Shown: positions 1 to 9,994, counted from the stretch's first letter. The stretch: 64,000 nucleotides of DNA from Acanthosepion lycidas (GCA_963932145.1 OZ010586.1:68151254-68215253); one strand, 5' to 3'. Made by a program: numbers and translations. Notes: a model not told the origin generated them from the letters alone.

Positions 1-971
1 AAACAAAGAAACAAGCATTTATTATATTATTAAATAGTGACTAATTCTTTATTTTTTCAAACAAAATTTACGTTGTTTTTTTTTTTAAAGTCAGTGTTAA
101 AGACAATCAAATTCTATTTCTTTAATGTTGAATAAATTAACATTTCAATCGTTTTGGTCTACCATGAAAATTTCTGTTAATACTATATTTTATAGATTGT
201 CGTTTATTTCCCAGCGCCGCCGCCGAATGGTGTTCAAGCCGAGATAAAAGTCATTATTTCAAATTCTGATTTTCAAGGATGGCAAGACTTCCACATTTAG
301 AAAAACAATTTTAATCCTCCATTCTCCATATGGAGCTTTGTGCCGTACAAAGCAAAACTGTAGGACAACAGTTAACGCTCTGGTCCTGAAGTGCATTACT
401 AATGTAATGATTTTAAACCTCATTGGGCATCTCACGTTTGTAACCTTGTGTCTTACTATACCAAAATCAGTAATTTTAATAAGGAGTTCTATAAGAGAAA
501 AAAACACACGGACTAATCTTTTTGTACTCCGGTCAATTATTGTGATCGGCCCCTACGATACAAATAAACGAAATAATTCACATCTGTTGGAGTACTACGT
601 TACGAAGCATTCGTAGATATTCGCTTCGATTTGTGAATATCATATGTGCTCTATTTGCGGAGGAAAAGCTTGATAAATTCTTACCGCATTCCTACGGGCG
701 TCGAGATACAGCGTAACAATTTCGAGAGAATGGCAAGAAGAGCGTAGGACGCAAGGTCACGAAGAAACTATTTATCTCTGTGAATTTTGAGGAACATTGC
801 TGCAGATTAAACCCTTGATTTAGTCACTGGTTCTCTAACTGAAAAGCATTAATCCTTAGGTAAAAGAAAATGCGAAGCAAAGTATAACAGCTGATAATTA
901 TAGAGCGAGTTTATTGCATCAAAGGATGCTTGTCTCCGTTGGTAGTTACATAATTAAAAGAAAAAAAACAT
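1..971. other. AT-rich stretch, nothing recognised
   Basis: I see no gene, RNA or known repeat here. Short open frames on both strands lack codon structure or recognisable motifs. It is probably old intergenic or intronic DNA. Confidence 0.5.
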
Positions 972-1200
972 GTAGTTCCAACGAATGATTTCATGGAAAT
1001 ATTTCGACTAGCATTTGCCAGACTTGATCACTCCTTAATTTGAGTAAAACAGTGCAAAGAAACTAGAAACGCTTAAGAATTCAAACCAAGGAAAAAATCC
1101 CCGAATTGATGACATTTACAAAGCAAGAGCATACGCTTTTTAGCGAGGTCCATGCCTTATTCAAAATATTCCCATGAAATAAATGATTCGTTGGAACTAC
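972..1200. mobile_element. Short non-autonomous element with ~35-base inverted ends
   Basis: The left end (972-1004, starting GTAGTTCCAACGAAT) matches the reverse complement of the right end (1164-1200) with a few mismatches and a small indel. About 160 bases lie between, with no coding potential. The layout is that of a MITE. No clear target duplication is visible, so I do not assign a superfamily. Confidence 0.6.
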
Positions 1201-1268
1201 GACTTTATTGTATGCTTTACAAGAACTAACGCTGGGATCACTAACTTCCTATTCGAATAGTTTATACT

Positions 1269-1403
1269 GATTTTCCAAGCGTATCTTGGATGTGGCACAA
1301 GGCTGAAAGTAAGAGGCACCCAGTGAGGATCGAACTCACTACACATTCGTAATTGTTCTAGCAAGACAAGCTTGCTAACCATTACACCACCTTGAGGTGC
1401 ACC
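1269..1403 (-). mobile_element. tRNA-derived SINE, family S1
   Basis: On the minus strand the element opens with a tRNA-like A box (GTGTAATGGTTAGCAAG) followed by a B box (GAGTTCGATCC), then a short tail containing CTTGTGCCACATCC. The same sequence recurs at 6425-6562, 20385-20526 and 59835-59962, which defines a dispersed family. The acceptor halves do not pair, so it is not a working tRNA gene. Confidence 0.8.
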
Positions 1404-1778
1404 ATCCGAATATTTTATATGAACGCTTCAGAACACACGTACAGTTCCTAAACGCTTAAAAAAGATTATTATTGCATTAACATTCGACGAACCCAGCAAA
1501 TAGCAAATACGAATAGAAAAAAATAGAAAATACCTTAGAATAAGAAATAGGAAATTCAATTTCACTGTAGACAATTCTTTAACGAGGACACTTATAAAAT
1601 ATATATTTATAAAAAAAAGATTTAGAAAATTCGGCAAACATGAATAAGCATGTCCGCAATAATACTAAGTATGAAAAGGACGATTTTTCCATATCACCGC
1701 TTTTCTAAATACCTTCACTCTTCGGCAATGTTTATTGTTTTTAAAAGCGATGATTAGAATTGGAATACAACCGAAACA
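1404..1778. other. AT-rich spacer
   Basis: Nothing recognisable lies between the S1 SINE and the mariner element. The minus-strand open frame here is low-complexity and has no motif. Confidence 0.5.
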
Positions 1779-1780
1779 TA

Positions 1781-2362
1781 TTAGGTTGGTGCAAAAATAA
1801 TGTCGTTTTCTCACATATGTGACTTTTATATATGATTTCTGAATTAATTCATTGATATAGCCATATTATATATCATTTTGAAGCGCGTTTTTCGCCCTAT
1901 CGAATCGTGTTATTCGTTACCGTTCTCAATCTCTTCATTCATTTTTTGCAGGCTTTTCGACAGCATGGACAAAATTCATATCCGCACGATTTTCTCGTTC
2001 CAGTTCAAACTAGACCGAAAAGCTGCCGAGACAGCCCGTGATATCAATGATGCGTTTGGCCCAGGAACCACTAACGAACGTGTGGCCCAACGGTGGTTCA
2101 AGAAATTTCGCAATGGTGACGAGAGCCTCGAAGATGAAGACGGTCGCGGCCGGCCGACTGCGGTTGATAACGAACATTTGAAAGTCTTAATTGAAGCCGA
2201 TCCTCACAAAACCACACAAGAAGTTGCTGTTGAACTCGAGGTCGACCACTCAACAGTCGTTCGCCATTTAAAGCAAATAGGGAAGTCAAAAAAGTTGAAT
2301 AAATGGGTGAACGACAATCAAAAAAATCGTCAAAAAACGACATTATTTTTGTACCAACCTAA
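1781..2362 (+). mobile_element. Mariner element (Hsmar1-like), internally deleted
   Basis: The inverted ends begin TTAGGTTGGTGCAAAAATAA (left) and match the right end CCAACCTAA. TA target duplications sit at 1779-1780 and 2363-2364. At 582 bases the element is less than half the usual ~1.3 kb of a mariner. It keeps the 5' leader and the transposase N-terminus but has lost the catalytic domain. The transposase resembles the vertebrate and insect Hsmar1 type (cecropia group), which is an assignment from recalled family sequence. Confidence 0.92.
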
Positions 2363-2402
2363 TATAATGGAAAGGAATTTATACATTTGGTTTTGTTCTT
2401 GA
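1965..2402 (+). pseudogene. Mariner transposase, N-terminal DNA-binding part only
   Basis: From the ATG at 1965 the frame encodes the two helix-turn-helix segments of a mariner transposase. These include FGPGTTNERVAQRWFKKF, the AT-hook-like linker GRGRP, and HSTVVRHLKQIGK. In intact relatives such as Hsmar1, a catalytic DD34D domain of about 200 residues follows. Here the frame reaches KKLNKWV and then runs directly into the right inverted end at about 2331, so all three catalytic aspartates are gone. The product could at most bind transposon ends. An upstream in-frame ATG at 1878 lies in the element's leader; I chose 1965 because family proteins start near this MDK. Confidence 0.88.
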
Positions 2403-2432
2403 GAATTTACAACACAAGTATTAAAGACTATT

Positions 2433-2514
2433 AATGACGTAATAATGTCGTTTTTTGACGTATTTTTAACGTCAAAAACGACATTATTATGTCATTATTT
2501 TTGCACCAACCTAA
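2433..2514. mobile_element. Truncated mariner-end hairpin
   Basis: This is a palindromic sequence ending in GCACCAACCTAA, closely matching the hairpin at 48602-48702. The outermost ~17 bases of the left arm are missing. It lies 70 bases downstream of the mariner remnant and shares its terminal repeat. Confidence 0.75.
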
Positions 2515-2659
2515 CAGAAAAAGCGAGAAAGATGATAGGACTAACTATAACTGATAATGTGTGGTTAGCAGCAAAAAAGACAGTCCTAGCGAAAACAATA
2601 TTGAGGATGACAAAATCAACAAGGTACAGAAATTTAACTTAGCTGTCTAATAAAGATCA

Positions 2660-2910
2660 AGGGAAGAGTAATGGGTAGCGTCTGGGGTTGAGAACTCCAA
2701 GAATCGAGTTCTAATTCCAGTCGAATTCACTTACGTGACTTCTTTTGCCTAAGGATTACGTGAAAAGTATGAATCCTCTTTTTCTCCCCCAAACTATGGA
2801 TAAATAGCAGGACAGACCGAGTTCTGTTGCCTTGGATGGCAACTGGTCTACTGGCAATCTACCGCGGAAAAAAAATCTGCCTCGTGTATCATATATGGCA
2901 CGTAATGTCT
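2660..2910 (+). mobile_element. tRNA-derived SINE, family S2
   Basis: It has an A-box-like start (AGTAATGGGTAGCG), a B-box-like AATCGAGTTCTAATTCC, then the family body: AATAGCAGGACAGACC, a GGCAACTGGTCTA block and an AAATCTGCCTCGT block. It matches copies at 40015, 51005, 51828 and 52355. Confidence 0.8.
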
Positions 2911-3138
2911 AGAAATAGCGAAAGGTCTCTTCCAGAAACCAAACATAGTTTTAAGTAATAGCAAAAGATCGTTAAAAACAAATACAAGAATGCTTTGTTG
3001 TATGTAACCCCCGTTAAGACAGTGAATGCTGGATATCTTCTCAAAGATAAAGAAGAAGCATAAAGCGATACACATGATTCTACTGACGAATGCTGAGACT
3101 ATCATGGATTCTTTTATATTTACATTTTACTCGAGTTA

Positions 3139-3208
3139 TTAAGTTGGTGCAAAAATAATGTCGTTTTCTCACATGTGAGAAAACGACATTATTTTTGCAC
3201 CAACCTAA
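3139..3208. mobile_element. 70-base near-perfect hairpin made of mariner ends
   Basis: Two 35-base arms meet directly, with no internal sequence. The ends are TTAAGTTGGTGC and GCACCAACCTAA, flanked by TA duplications at 3137-3138 and 3209-3210. The arms match the first 35 bases of the mariner at 1781. This is an extremely short MITE that should need transposase supplied from elsewhere to move. Confidence 0.9.
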
Positions 3209-3212
3209 TAAT

Positions 3213-3425
3213 TACATTCACTTATGTGCTAATAGCCTTGGGAAATGTAAAAATCCACCTCTTCTACCACCATCTACATGTAAATAGTAGGACATACTGG
3301 GTTCTATAGCTTTGTGTGGCAACCAATATAGGAGAAGGAAAAACTCTAAATTAAAAACTGTATATAGCCCTGGCGAAACACATGCTATGCAACTAAAGTA
3401 AAGGATCGTTCGCATTAACTCGTTC
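3213..3425 (+). mobile_element. S2 SINE, 5'-truncated
   Basis: It starts in the family body (ACATTCACTTATGTGCTAAT), continues through AGTAGGACATACTGGGTTCTA, and diverges into the GGAGAAGGAAAA tail variant also seen in the minus-strand copy at 53846-54284. Confidence 0.65.
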
Positions 3426-3511
3426 ATCCCGGCTGTGGCCGACCCCTTTTTTATTCCTGATATTGAGCACTTTTACCCATAAATATAGTATAGCTTAAAA
3501 CTATATTTTTG

Positions 3512-3512
<1 letters not shown>

Positions 3513-3571
<59 letters not shown>

Positions 3572-3594
3572 ATGTATGTATGTATGTATGTATG
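3513..3594. repeat. (TA)n-(TG)n-(TATG)n microsatellite
   Basis: A long TA run passes into TG and then TATG repeats and directly abuts the transposon end at 3595. Open frames across it are repeat translations. Confidence 0.95.
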
Positions 3595-4428
3595 TGGTGC
3601 GATGAATAAATTGTCGTCTAAATTACGCAAAAATGAAAAAAAACAACTGACATCTCATTTTAACAGATATATTTACCAAAATGACACAAAAATATCTTGA
3701 AAAACTAGAGTAAATTTATTCAATAAAATCGTCATTGGCTTTAACTGTGGCCTCCAGACGACTTCAGAATCTCCTGCAACTATTCTGGACGATCTCCTTG
3801 TTTACGATGATAAATTCTGCAATAATCTTTGCTTTCAGTTCATCTTCGGTGTTACAAGAAGATTTGTCGGTCACTCGGTCAACGGCGCCCCAGATATAAT
3901 AATCAAGGAGGTTGTAGTCTGGGGAGTTAGGCGGGTAAGGAGTGATGTAGTTGCAGAAATTGTCTGACAGCCATGACTGGTTTTTCATTTATGTGCGGCA
4001 TTGTTGCCAGACATAGAGACTTTCAGCAGCCAATCTCTTAACCCAGGGTAGCATATCTCAAAGAACTTGATGTAGGCCTCTGTGTTGAGTCTGAGGCCCC
4101 CACCAACAAATCCGGGAGTTCTTTTTATATCAGACCAATCAGAGTGAGATTTCCGAACTGCCGTACCTACGTAATAACCACTGGACTCATCTAAACTCTT
4201 CCAAATCCTTTACACTGTCCTAAGCTTGACATTCACACATTCTAAAATGTTCGTATTGGAGCTACCGGTGCGAATTCCAAGCAGTACATCATACCGTTTC
4301 CAAATTTCTCTCGGAGTGAATTGCATTATTGTATTCTTTTTCTCATAATAAAAAAAAATAAAACTCAAACAACGCGCATGCGCGAAATTATAAGTATAAA
4401 ATAGTGACAATTTACCCATCTTACCCTG
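3595..4428 (-). mobile_element. Tc1/mariner element, DDxD type, internally deleted
   Basis: The two ends share GGTGCGATGAATAAATTGTC and its inverted partner ending ACCCTG, followed by TA. At about 834 bases it is shorter than the ~1.3 kb expected of an intact element. Related remnants lie at 46156-47020 and 49510-49796. The left end adjoins a TA/TATG microsatellite. Confidence 0.82.
3713..4330 (-). pseudogene. Tc1/mariner transposase remnant (DDxD)
   Basis: Reading on the minus strand, a possible N-terminal start (MQFTPREIWKRYDVL, 4210-4330) is followed by broken central sequence containing LRLNTEAYIKF, then PPNSPDYNLLDYYIWGAVDR (3764-3988) and SCRRF near the C-terminus. The Asp in LLDYY is the third catalytic residue. 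From remembered intact relatives the spacing would be DD37D, but this copy is too damaged to count. Several frame shifts and stops separate the pieces, so it is inactive. Confidence 0.8.
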
Positions 4429-4458
4429 TATATGAAAAAGTTAAAAAATTTTTTCTTT

Positions 4459-4490
4459 GCGACGCGTTTTGTTCTTTAGGACTTCATCAG
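4459..4490 (-). ncRNA. Degenerate hammerhead-like motif
   Basis: The minus strand reads CTGATGA, then a stem-II-like AGTCC...GAAC segment, then AAAACGCGTC. This resembles the minimal hammerhead core CTGATGA...GAAAC...GTC, but the essential G12 is A and stem I does not pair well. If it was ever a ribozyme it is dead. Confidence 0.3.
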
Positions 4491-4633
4491 ACTAAATTCG
4501 TTATTTCAGTGCGACTACACATGCCCATGAACGAGGGATGCTGGGAATTTTAATTTTTTAAATTTTTTTTTTATCTAGCCAGTTTCATTTAGATTATTTT
4601 TTTTCTTTCCATCACTTTTGTTAGTAGATATCC

Positions 4634-4948
4634 CACAGTGTGATAACAGAAGTTCTGCCAGGAATGGTGAAATGTTGTAAGTGCCAGGATGCAAATTTAC
4701 TGTAGATGACCTTACGGTTAAGACACTCTCTAAACATTTTCGATGTAGCGATTTGTTTTCTTCTGCCGACCGTAACGAGACTTACCACAATGTTGACATA
4801 AAAAAAATGCTACTCTGTTCAAAGGAGAAAAATAATTCACTCCGACGAAAATGTCTAGTGCTTTGATCGCAAGGTCGCCTACAGTAAATTTGCGCCTTGA
4901 CCCTTACAACATTTCAACATTCCTCATAGAACTTCTATTATCACAGAC
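4634..4948. mobile_element. Foldback element with ~82-base arms
   Basis: The left arm (4634-4715) contains TGAAATGTTGTAAG and GCAAATTTACTGTAG. The right arm (4866-4948) is its imperfect reverse complement. About 150 bases separate them. No transposase motif or clear target duplication is visible. Confidence 0.7.
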
Positions 4949-4984
4949 CAAAAGACTGAGTTCAAACATGGAAAAGATTGTCGT

Positions 4985-5095
4985 CACTCGGTATTAACCT
5001 CAGTCTTCACTTTGATATTTACATATGTTCTGTCTCTGATTTTGAGCACTTTTAGCCATAACTACAGCATACCTTAAAACTATATTTTTGCCACA
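4985..5095 (-). repeat. (TA)n-associated foldback family F4, partial copy
   Basis: The minus strand reads AATATAGTTTTAAGG..., then GTGCTCAAAATCAGAGA and ATATGTAAATATCAAAGTGAA. The same order occurs in the plus-strand copies at 49848 and 62665. A fragment of the same family lies at 3445-3512. Confidence 0.7.
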
Positions 5096-5097
5096 CA

Positions 5098-5146
<49 letters not shown>

Positions 5147-5147
5147 C
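5096..5147. repeat. (CA)n-(TA)n microsatellite
   Basis: An uninterrupted CA run is followed by TA, abutting the F4 copy. Confidence 0.95.
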
Positions 5148-6068
5148 TGAGGCAGACTTTGACGGAAGAGAATCAATTATTTACAGAGAGAGAACGTATC
5201 GAAAGCAGGCATTCTTAGTAAACAGAGAGCTCAATATCAAAAGATAGAGCAATAATTATCAATATCGGAAAATAAAAGTATTTAACTTTAATAAGAGTAG
5301 ATAGGTTCGCCAATCGTCCGGTTAATATCCCTCTCCAGTCTTTTGAACAGAAGTAGAGGTTTATCCTTTGTTTCCTGTTTAGGATTGTGTCTCCGATTCA
5401 TTCTAATATCTCCTTATTCTCTTTCACTTCCTGTAGCCTCTTTCCTTCTTAGCTGTATTATCGTCTTGTTTGGGGTTAACTGATTAAAAGAAATTGTCCA
5501 GAATCCGAGTTTCATGGATACCTTTATGATATAAAGTCTTAGGCGGATTACTTTGTGAATTAAGATTATTTATGTATAGATTGTGTTTTTTTTGGGTTTT
5601 TTTCTTAGAAAAAGAATTTATTTTTATAATAACGTAATATTTTTAAATGAATTTATAAATGACGTAACATTAATATTTAAGATTTTAAGCAAATGAAATG
5701 AAGCGAAATAAGAAAAGAAACAACAGGGAACTATAGGGAAAAAAATTCCGGACTGGATTAACTTCTTTCCAGACATTGTCTTCAGCCTAATTTGGAAACT
5801 TTATCAAAAAAAAAAAAAAAAAAAATGACGTTAACAAAAAATAAAAACCTGTCTTTATCCTCTGATAACTTAATACTGAACCTATCATCGTAACAGTTAA
5901 ATGCAGAAAATTTGCTATACTCCCTGCAAAGTTAAGGAAATCTGACATATTTACAGATTAATTACCAATTATGTAACATCTGAACTTAAGGACTGATTAA
6001 AAAATTGCAATAAATGTCAATTTTTCTTACCAGACACACAATTATATTTTTTCATATAATTCATCACA
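5148..6068. other. AT-rich stretch, no gene seen
   Basis: It contains a poly-A run near 5806-5825 and scattered low-complexity sequence. I see no element boundaries or coding signal. Confidence 0.5.
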
Positions 6069-6069
6069 A

Positions 6070-6416
6070 GGTACTCTTATTGAACTCTTCACTATGGTAC
6101 CTAGAGTTTTTTAATTTAAGCGCAGTACTAGACTGGCGTCGAGATTGGATCAATTTACAGTCGAGCTGGCTAGATGCCGCCGTAAGTTCTATGTTAACAG
6201 TTTCTTGTCTCGCACTTCTCGCGCGTGGAACTCTTTTCTAGCTCCATGCTTTTCAGCCAACTTCAATCTACAAAATGCAGTGTCAATCGTTATCTACTGA
6301 CCTCCGGATTACTCTTTTCTTTTTCCGCTCATTATTAATGTTTCTATTCCTAATCCTTCTCCTGTGTGTCTTAGTGGCTTTACTGTCTTGCACTGGGTGA
6401 TACCGATTAAAAAAAG
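6070..6416 (+). mobile_element. LINE family A (Jockey/CR1-like), 3'-end fragment
   Basis: Degraded reading frames match the C-terminal end of the RT protein also seen at 7577-9994 and 37369-37912: a tract beginning TTTAATTTAAGCGCAGTACTAG, then the SRTSRLWNSLP-type segment in broken form. It ends near TGGGTGATACCGATTAAAAAAA, the family's A-rich 3' terminus. It is severely 5'-truncated, as is usual for LINE insertions. Confidence 0.8.
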
Positions 6417-6424
6417 TAACTTAT

Positions 6425-6562
6425 GGTGATTTTCTAAGCGTAGCTTAGACGTAGAACAAGGCCGAAAGTATGTGACACCCATCGAGGATCGAAGTCACTA
6501 TTCAGTCACAATTGATTGAACGAGACAAGCTTGCTATCCATTACAACACGTTGACTGCCCCT
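6425..6562 (-). mobile_element. tRNA-derived SINE, family S1
   Basis: Second S1 copy. It shows the tail ATTTTCTAAGCGTAGCTTAG, a B-box region (GACTTCGATCCTC) and an A-box region (GTAATGGATAGCAAG) on the minus strand. It lies just downstream of the LINE A fragment. Confidence 0.78.
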
Positions 6563-7134
6563 CTTACGTAAGTTATGTTTTTTAAAAATATTGAAAAATA
6601 ACGAAAAATATTGTGATATGAAAACCAGACAAAGCAAATAGTGCAGTAATAATGAAAAGAAAAAAAATTACCATCAAAGATTACTTAATATACTTCTTCT
6701 ATCTGCCGTGTCCTTTCGAGATGTTGGCGATTGTAGCTCGTCACAATTTCTTAATTAATATCATCAGATCGAGGCTCTCATATGGATGTCCTCAATGGTT
6801 TAGACATGTCTACGCTACTCTCTGTATAAAACCGTTTTCTCAGATCACTGATTAAGAAAAGCTTCAAGCGAATGAATCCCTTATGACTTAAAGAAGACAA
6901 ATCCTTCCGCGTACTTTAGGGCAACACCAACATAAGCTAAGAGCGTTACCAAATAAAAAGAAACAACAAAAAACACATCACGTGATGCGTCCAACAGCAA
7001 AAATGGCTAGCACATGCAACTAGAAGGGGAAAATAATGATTTATTCAAGATGTTGCCTTTCCGAAACAAAAGGTTAGAAATGAAGCACATATCAATACTA
7101 GAACGATCTATAACATAACATTTCATAAAAAATA
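6563..7134. other. Unassigned AT-rich stretch
   Basis: No recognisable gene or repeat family. The open frame at 6652-6855 has no motif and is probably chance. Confidence 0.5.
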
Positions 7135-7139
7135 TGTCT

Positions 7140-7230
7140 TCCGACAGGAATCAAACCTGTATCCTACAAGGAACCATCACATAGCCTGACATGCTATACC
7201 ATTTAGCTACAGAGGAATCGTCTGGCAAGG
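7140..7230 (-). mobile_element. tRNA-related sequence (SINE head or tRNA pseudogene)
   Basis: The minus strand has an A-box-like TGTAGCTAAATGGTATAGC and a T arm with a perfect 5-bp stem around ACAGGTTTGATTCCTGT. The D stem and most of the acceptor stem do not pair, so a functional tRNA is unlikely. Confidence 0.55.
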
Positions 7231-7231
7231 A

Positions 7232-7291
7232 GATCAAATTACTGCTTTTAAACTAAAAATTATTATATATTATTATTATTTTATTATGTGC

Positions 7292-7340
<49 letters not shown>

Positions 7341-7467
7341 TATTATATATATTATATTATTATATTATGTATTATTATGTAAATATATTATATATATTAT
7401 CAAATTACTGTTTTTAAACTACAAATTATTATATATTATGTATTATTATTATTTTATTATGTGTTAT

Positions 7468-7507
<40 letters not shown>

Positions 7508-7576
7508 TATATTATTATATATATTATATTATTATATTATGTATTATTATGTATATATATTATATATATTATCAAA
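7232..7576. repeat. Two tandem units (~170 bases) ending in (TA)n, split from a third by a LINE
   Basis: Units start at 7232 and 7399 with ATCAAATTACTG followed by a TTTTAAACTA block, an ATTATTATT tract and a TA run. A third unit begins with ATCAAA at 7571-7576, is interrupted by the LINE, and resumes as TTACTGTTTTTAAACTACAA from 9995. Confidence 0.8.
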
Positions 7577-7790
7577 GGGGTTCCCAATACTCTTTCTCTC
7601 CCCGGCCTCTGTATTAGTGCAGCTCTGTTTCTCCCGTGATGTGTGCAGTCTGTGGCATCACCTCTTCATTCTGAGGGTACACAGTTGACAGTTCTCTGGT
7701 TGCTGTTCTGACTGGTAGTTAACTCTTGCGTTGCGTCTTGAGCGGCCGCTCTGATCAACAGTTGTATAATACCGGGGTGTTTGTAGTGCC

Positions 7791-8366
7791 ATGTCGCGCA
7801 TGAAAAGGTGTCCCTGCAGTCACCTCCGGTGGGCAGCCCTGAGGCCACATAAAGATGCAGATTGTGCCAACTCCTCTCTGCCCGCGTCACGGTCGAAACT
7901 GTCTGTTTCTTTTACTTCGGGCCTTCTCATCTTACAACCAAAATTCAACATGAGTTACAAAAACCGAAAGATTAACCCTAAACCAGCCTCTCAAAAACCA
8001 CCTAAACCCCACAACATTTCGTTCTCCAACATCCGGGTCATTAGGACAAACTTCTGCAGTCTGGAATCTTTCCTCACTGCAAACGGCCCACATATACTGG
8101 CTCTCTGTGAGACAAACCTTGTCTCGTCTATCCCTTCTTCTGATCTCTCGATCCCCGACTATCTTCCTCTCCTCAGAAAAGACTCTCTAACCCACATGCA
8201 CGGTCTTGGTGTCTACGTCAAGGAACATCTCCCTCTAACCAGAGAGCCCTCTCTCGAATCGCCAGACCAGTCATACATGTGTCTCCAACTCTCTCTCCTC
8301 AATGCGGTAAGCTATCTCTTCTTCCTTTACCGCTCTCCATCCTCTCAAGACTGTGATACTCGATAG
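7791..8366 (+). pseudogene. LINE A endonuclease, first part
   Basis: This frame holds the N-terminal half of an apurinic-like endonuclease/exonuclease/phosphatase domain, which nicks target DNA in non-LTR elements. ILALCETNL carries the catalytic Glu, followed by MHGLGVYVKEHLP and FFLYRSPSS. A start at 7791 or at the internal Met at 7950 (MSYKNRK) is possible; I cannot choose. The frame stops after the RSPSS motif, and homologous sequence continues in another frame from 8353, so a frame shift lies near 8355. Confidence 0.85.
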
Positions 8367-9534
8367 CATTTCTGACAGCATAGACAAGGCTCTCTCCCTC
8401 CACTCGTTTGCTCACATTTTTGTGTTTGGCGACTTTAACGCCCATCAAACCTTGTGGCTTAAGAATGCTACTACTGACCACGCAGGCATTCAAACGCTCA
8501 ATTTTTCAATCTCCCATTCCCTCGCACAGATAGTTAACTTCCCCACTCGTTTTGCCTTCAACCGGGAAGGTAAAGCCTCTCTTCTCGACCTGTGCTTTAC
8601 CTCCATCCCCGAATCCTGCAGCGCCTCGCAACTCTGCCCTCTTGGTAACTCTGATCATGCAGTAGTATCAGTTAACACCTCCTTCAACTCCACCCCCTAT
8701 AAAGAACCTCCTACCACTAGAACTTCGTTCTACTACCAACAAGCTGACTGGGACGCGTTCCGCGATTTATTCCGCGATGTCCCCTGGGATGGAGTCTTTA
8801 AGCTCACCGTCCAAGAATGTGCTTCTGAAGTCTCTTCCTGGGTTAAAGCTGGAATCGACGCTTTCATCCCATCAAGGAAATATAGGGTCAAGTCGCGCTC
8901 CTCCCCCTGGTTCTCCGCTGTTTGCTCAGCCGCCATCGCCCATAGGAACCACTACTTCCACCTATTCCGTAGCGACATGTCTGACTGCAATAGACGTCTC
9001 TTTGCCTCCGCCCGTAACGAATGTAAGCGTGTCCTCAACGATGCTAAGTCACTATTTGCGGTTCGGATGAAAGAACGTATTGCATCTCGCAAATTTGGCT
9101 CCAAAGATTATTGGCGTCTCTGCAAGAGCATATTGAACAATTGCAAACCCTCTATACCTCCTTTATTCAACCAGTTTGAAGTCCTGACCTCCTCTACCGA
9201 CAAGGCTGAATGCTTTGCTCGGAAATTTTCATTCAACTCGACGCTCGACTCTTCCGGTGTACCCATACCCGACTTCCCTCTTAGAACTGAGGCCATATTG
9301 ACTGGGTTAAACATAATCCCATCTTTGGTACTGGGCGTTATCTCCAATTTAGACCCCAACAAGGCTAGTGATGGAGACTGGATACCAGCCATTGTCTTCA
9401 AGAAATGCGCGCCTGAACTGGCGCCCGCCCTTTCTAAACTATACAACTATTGCCCCAAGGAATCTTGTTTTCCTGACTTGCTGGAAGTCCTCTTCGATCG
9501 TTCCTGTCTTCAAGAACTCCGGCGACCCCTCTGA
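8353..9534 (+). pseudogene. LINE A endonuclease end, linker and RT start
   Basis: The frame carries the remaining endonuclease motifs: VFGDFNAHQTLW (GDFN) and LGNSDHAVVSV (catalytic SDH). A linker follows (ADWDAFRDLFRDVPWDGVFK, SSPWFSAVCSAAIAHRNHYF) and then the pre-RT region ISNLDPNKASDGDWIP. It shifts frame at about 9490, after which WKSSSIVPVFKNSGDPSDPS and YRPIS (RT block 1) appear in the frame of 9368-9808. The motif order fits the Jockey/CR1 group. Confidence 0.88.
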
Positions 9535-9564
9535 CCCTTCCAACTACCGTCCTATCAGTCACTT

Positions 9565-9813
9565 TCTCACAGACGCGCCGTCGCCTCCCTCTGTCTGTTC
9601 TACAAATACTTTCATGGAAATTCCTCCGAGGAGCTGCATTCGCTGGTTCCCAGACGTCATGAGTTCCAGCGCATTACGAGGCTGGCATCCCGCTCTCACC
9701 CCTTCACTGTCGAAACTTCTAAATGTAGCCGTCTCTTCTACTCTAATAGCTTCATGTCCCGCACCTCTCGCCTGTGGAACTCCCTTCCCTTTTCCTGTTT
9801 CACTGTGAGCTAA
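9565..9813 (+). pseudogene. LINE A C-terminal tail
   Basis: Just after the RT core deletion, the C-terminal segment resumes with VASLCLFYKYFHGNSSEELH and later SFMSRTSRLWNSLPFSCF, ending at TAA 9811-9813. This LWNSLP tail is the part most often repeated in the window. The 3' untranslated region of about 160 bases ends in the A tract. Confidence 0.85.
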
Positions 9814-9994
9814 AATCTCCAGCTATTCAAGTGTAATGTCAATCGACATCTCCAGTTGCCTTGATCTATCCACTACCCTCATCCTTTCTTCTATCACTCC
9901 TATCTGATCTTGCTCTAAATTTTCTGTAACCCCTTGCATCCTAGTGGTTTCCCGCCTTGCTTGGGGTGAAATGCTTAAAAAAAAAAAAAAAAAA

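Larger units (their letters stand above)
7577..9994 (+). mobile_element. LINE family A (Jockey/CR1-like), largest copy
   Basis: This ~2.4 kb non-LTR retrotransposon has a GC-richer 5' leader (7577-7790), an endonuclease region, the start of the reverse transcriptase, the C-terminal tail and a poly-A end (about 9976-9994). The RT core, including the catalytic YADD block, has been deleted near 9565. At least two frame shifts break the frame (near 8355 and 9500). The insertion site is clear because the surrounding tandem unit is interrupted between ATCAAA and TTACTG. It is the best guide to the family in this window. Confidence 0.9.

Noticed and set aside
7140-7230. Functional tRNA gene on the minus strand
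   Set aside because: The T arm is perfect but the D stem and most of the acceptor stem fail to pair.
7288-7688. Open frames rich in Ile/Tyr
   Set aside because: They translate (TA)n and ATT repeats; the same holds for frames at 3509, 10410, 12589, 19104, 21105, 23837, 25322, 42649, 42957 and 62797.
9108-9446. Minus-strand frame inside LINE A
   Set aside because: Shadow of the LINE coding strand, which carries the recognisable motifs.
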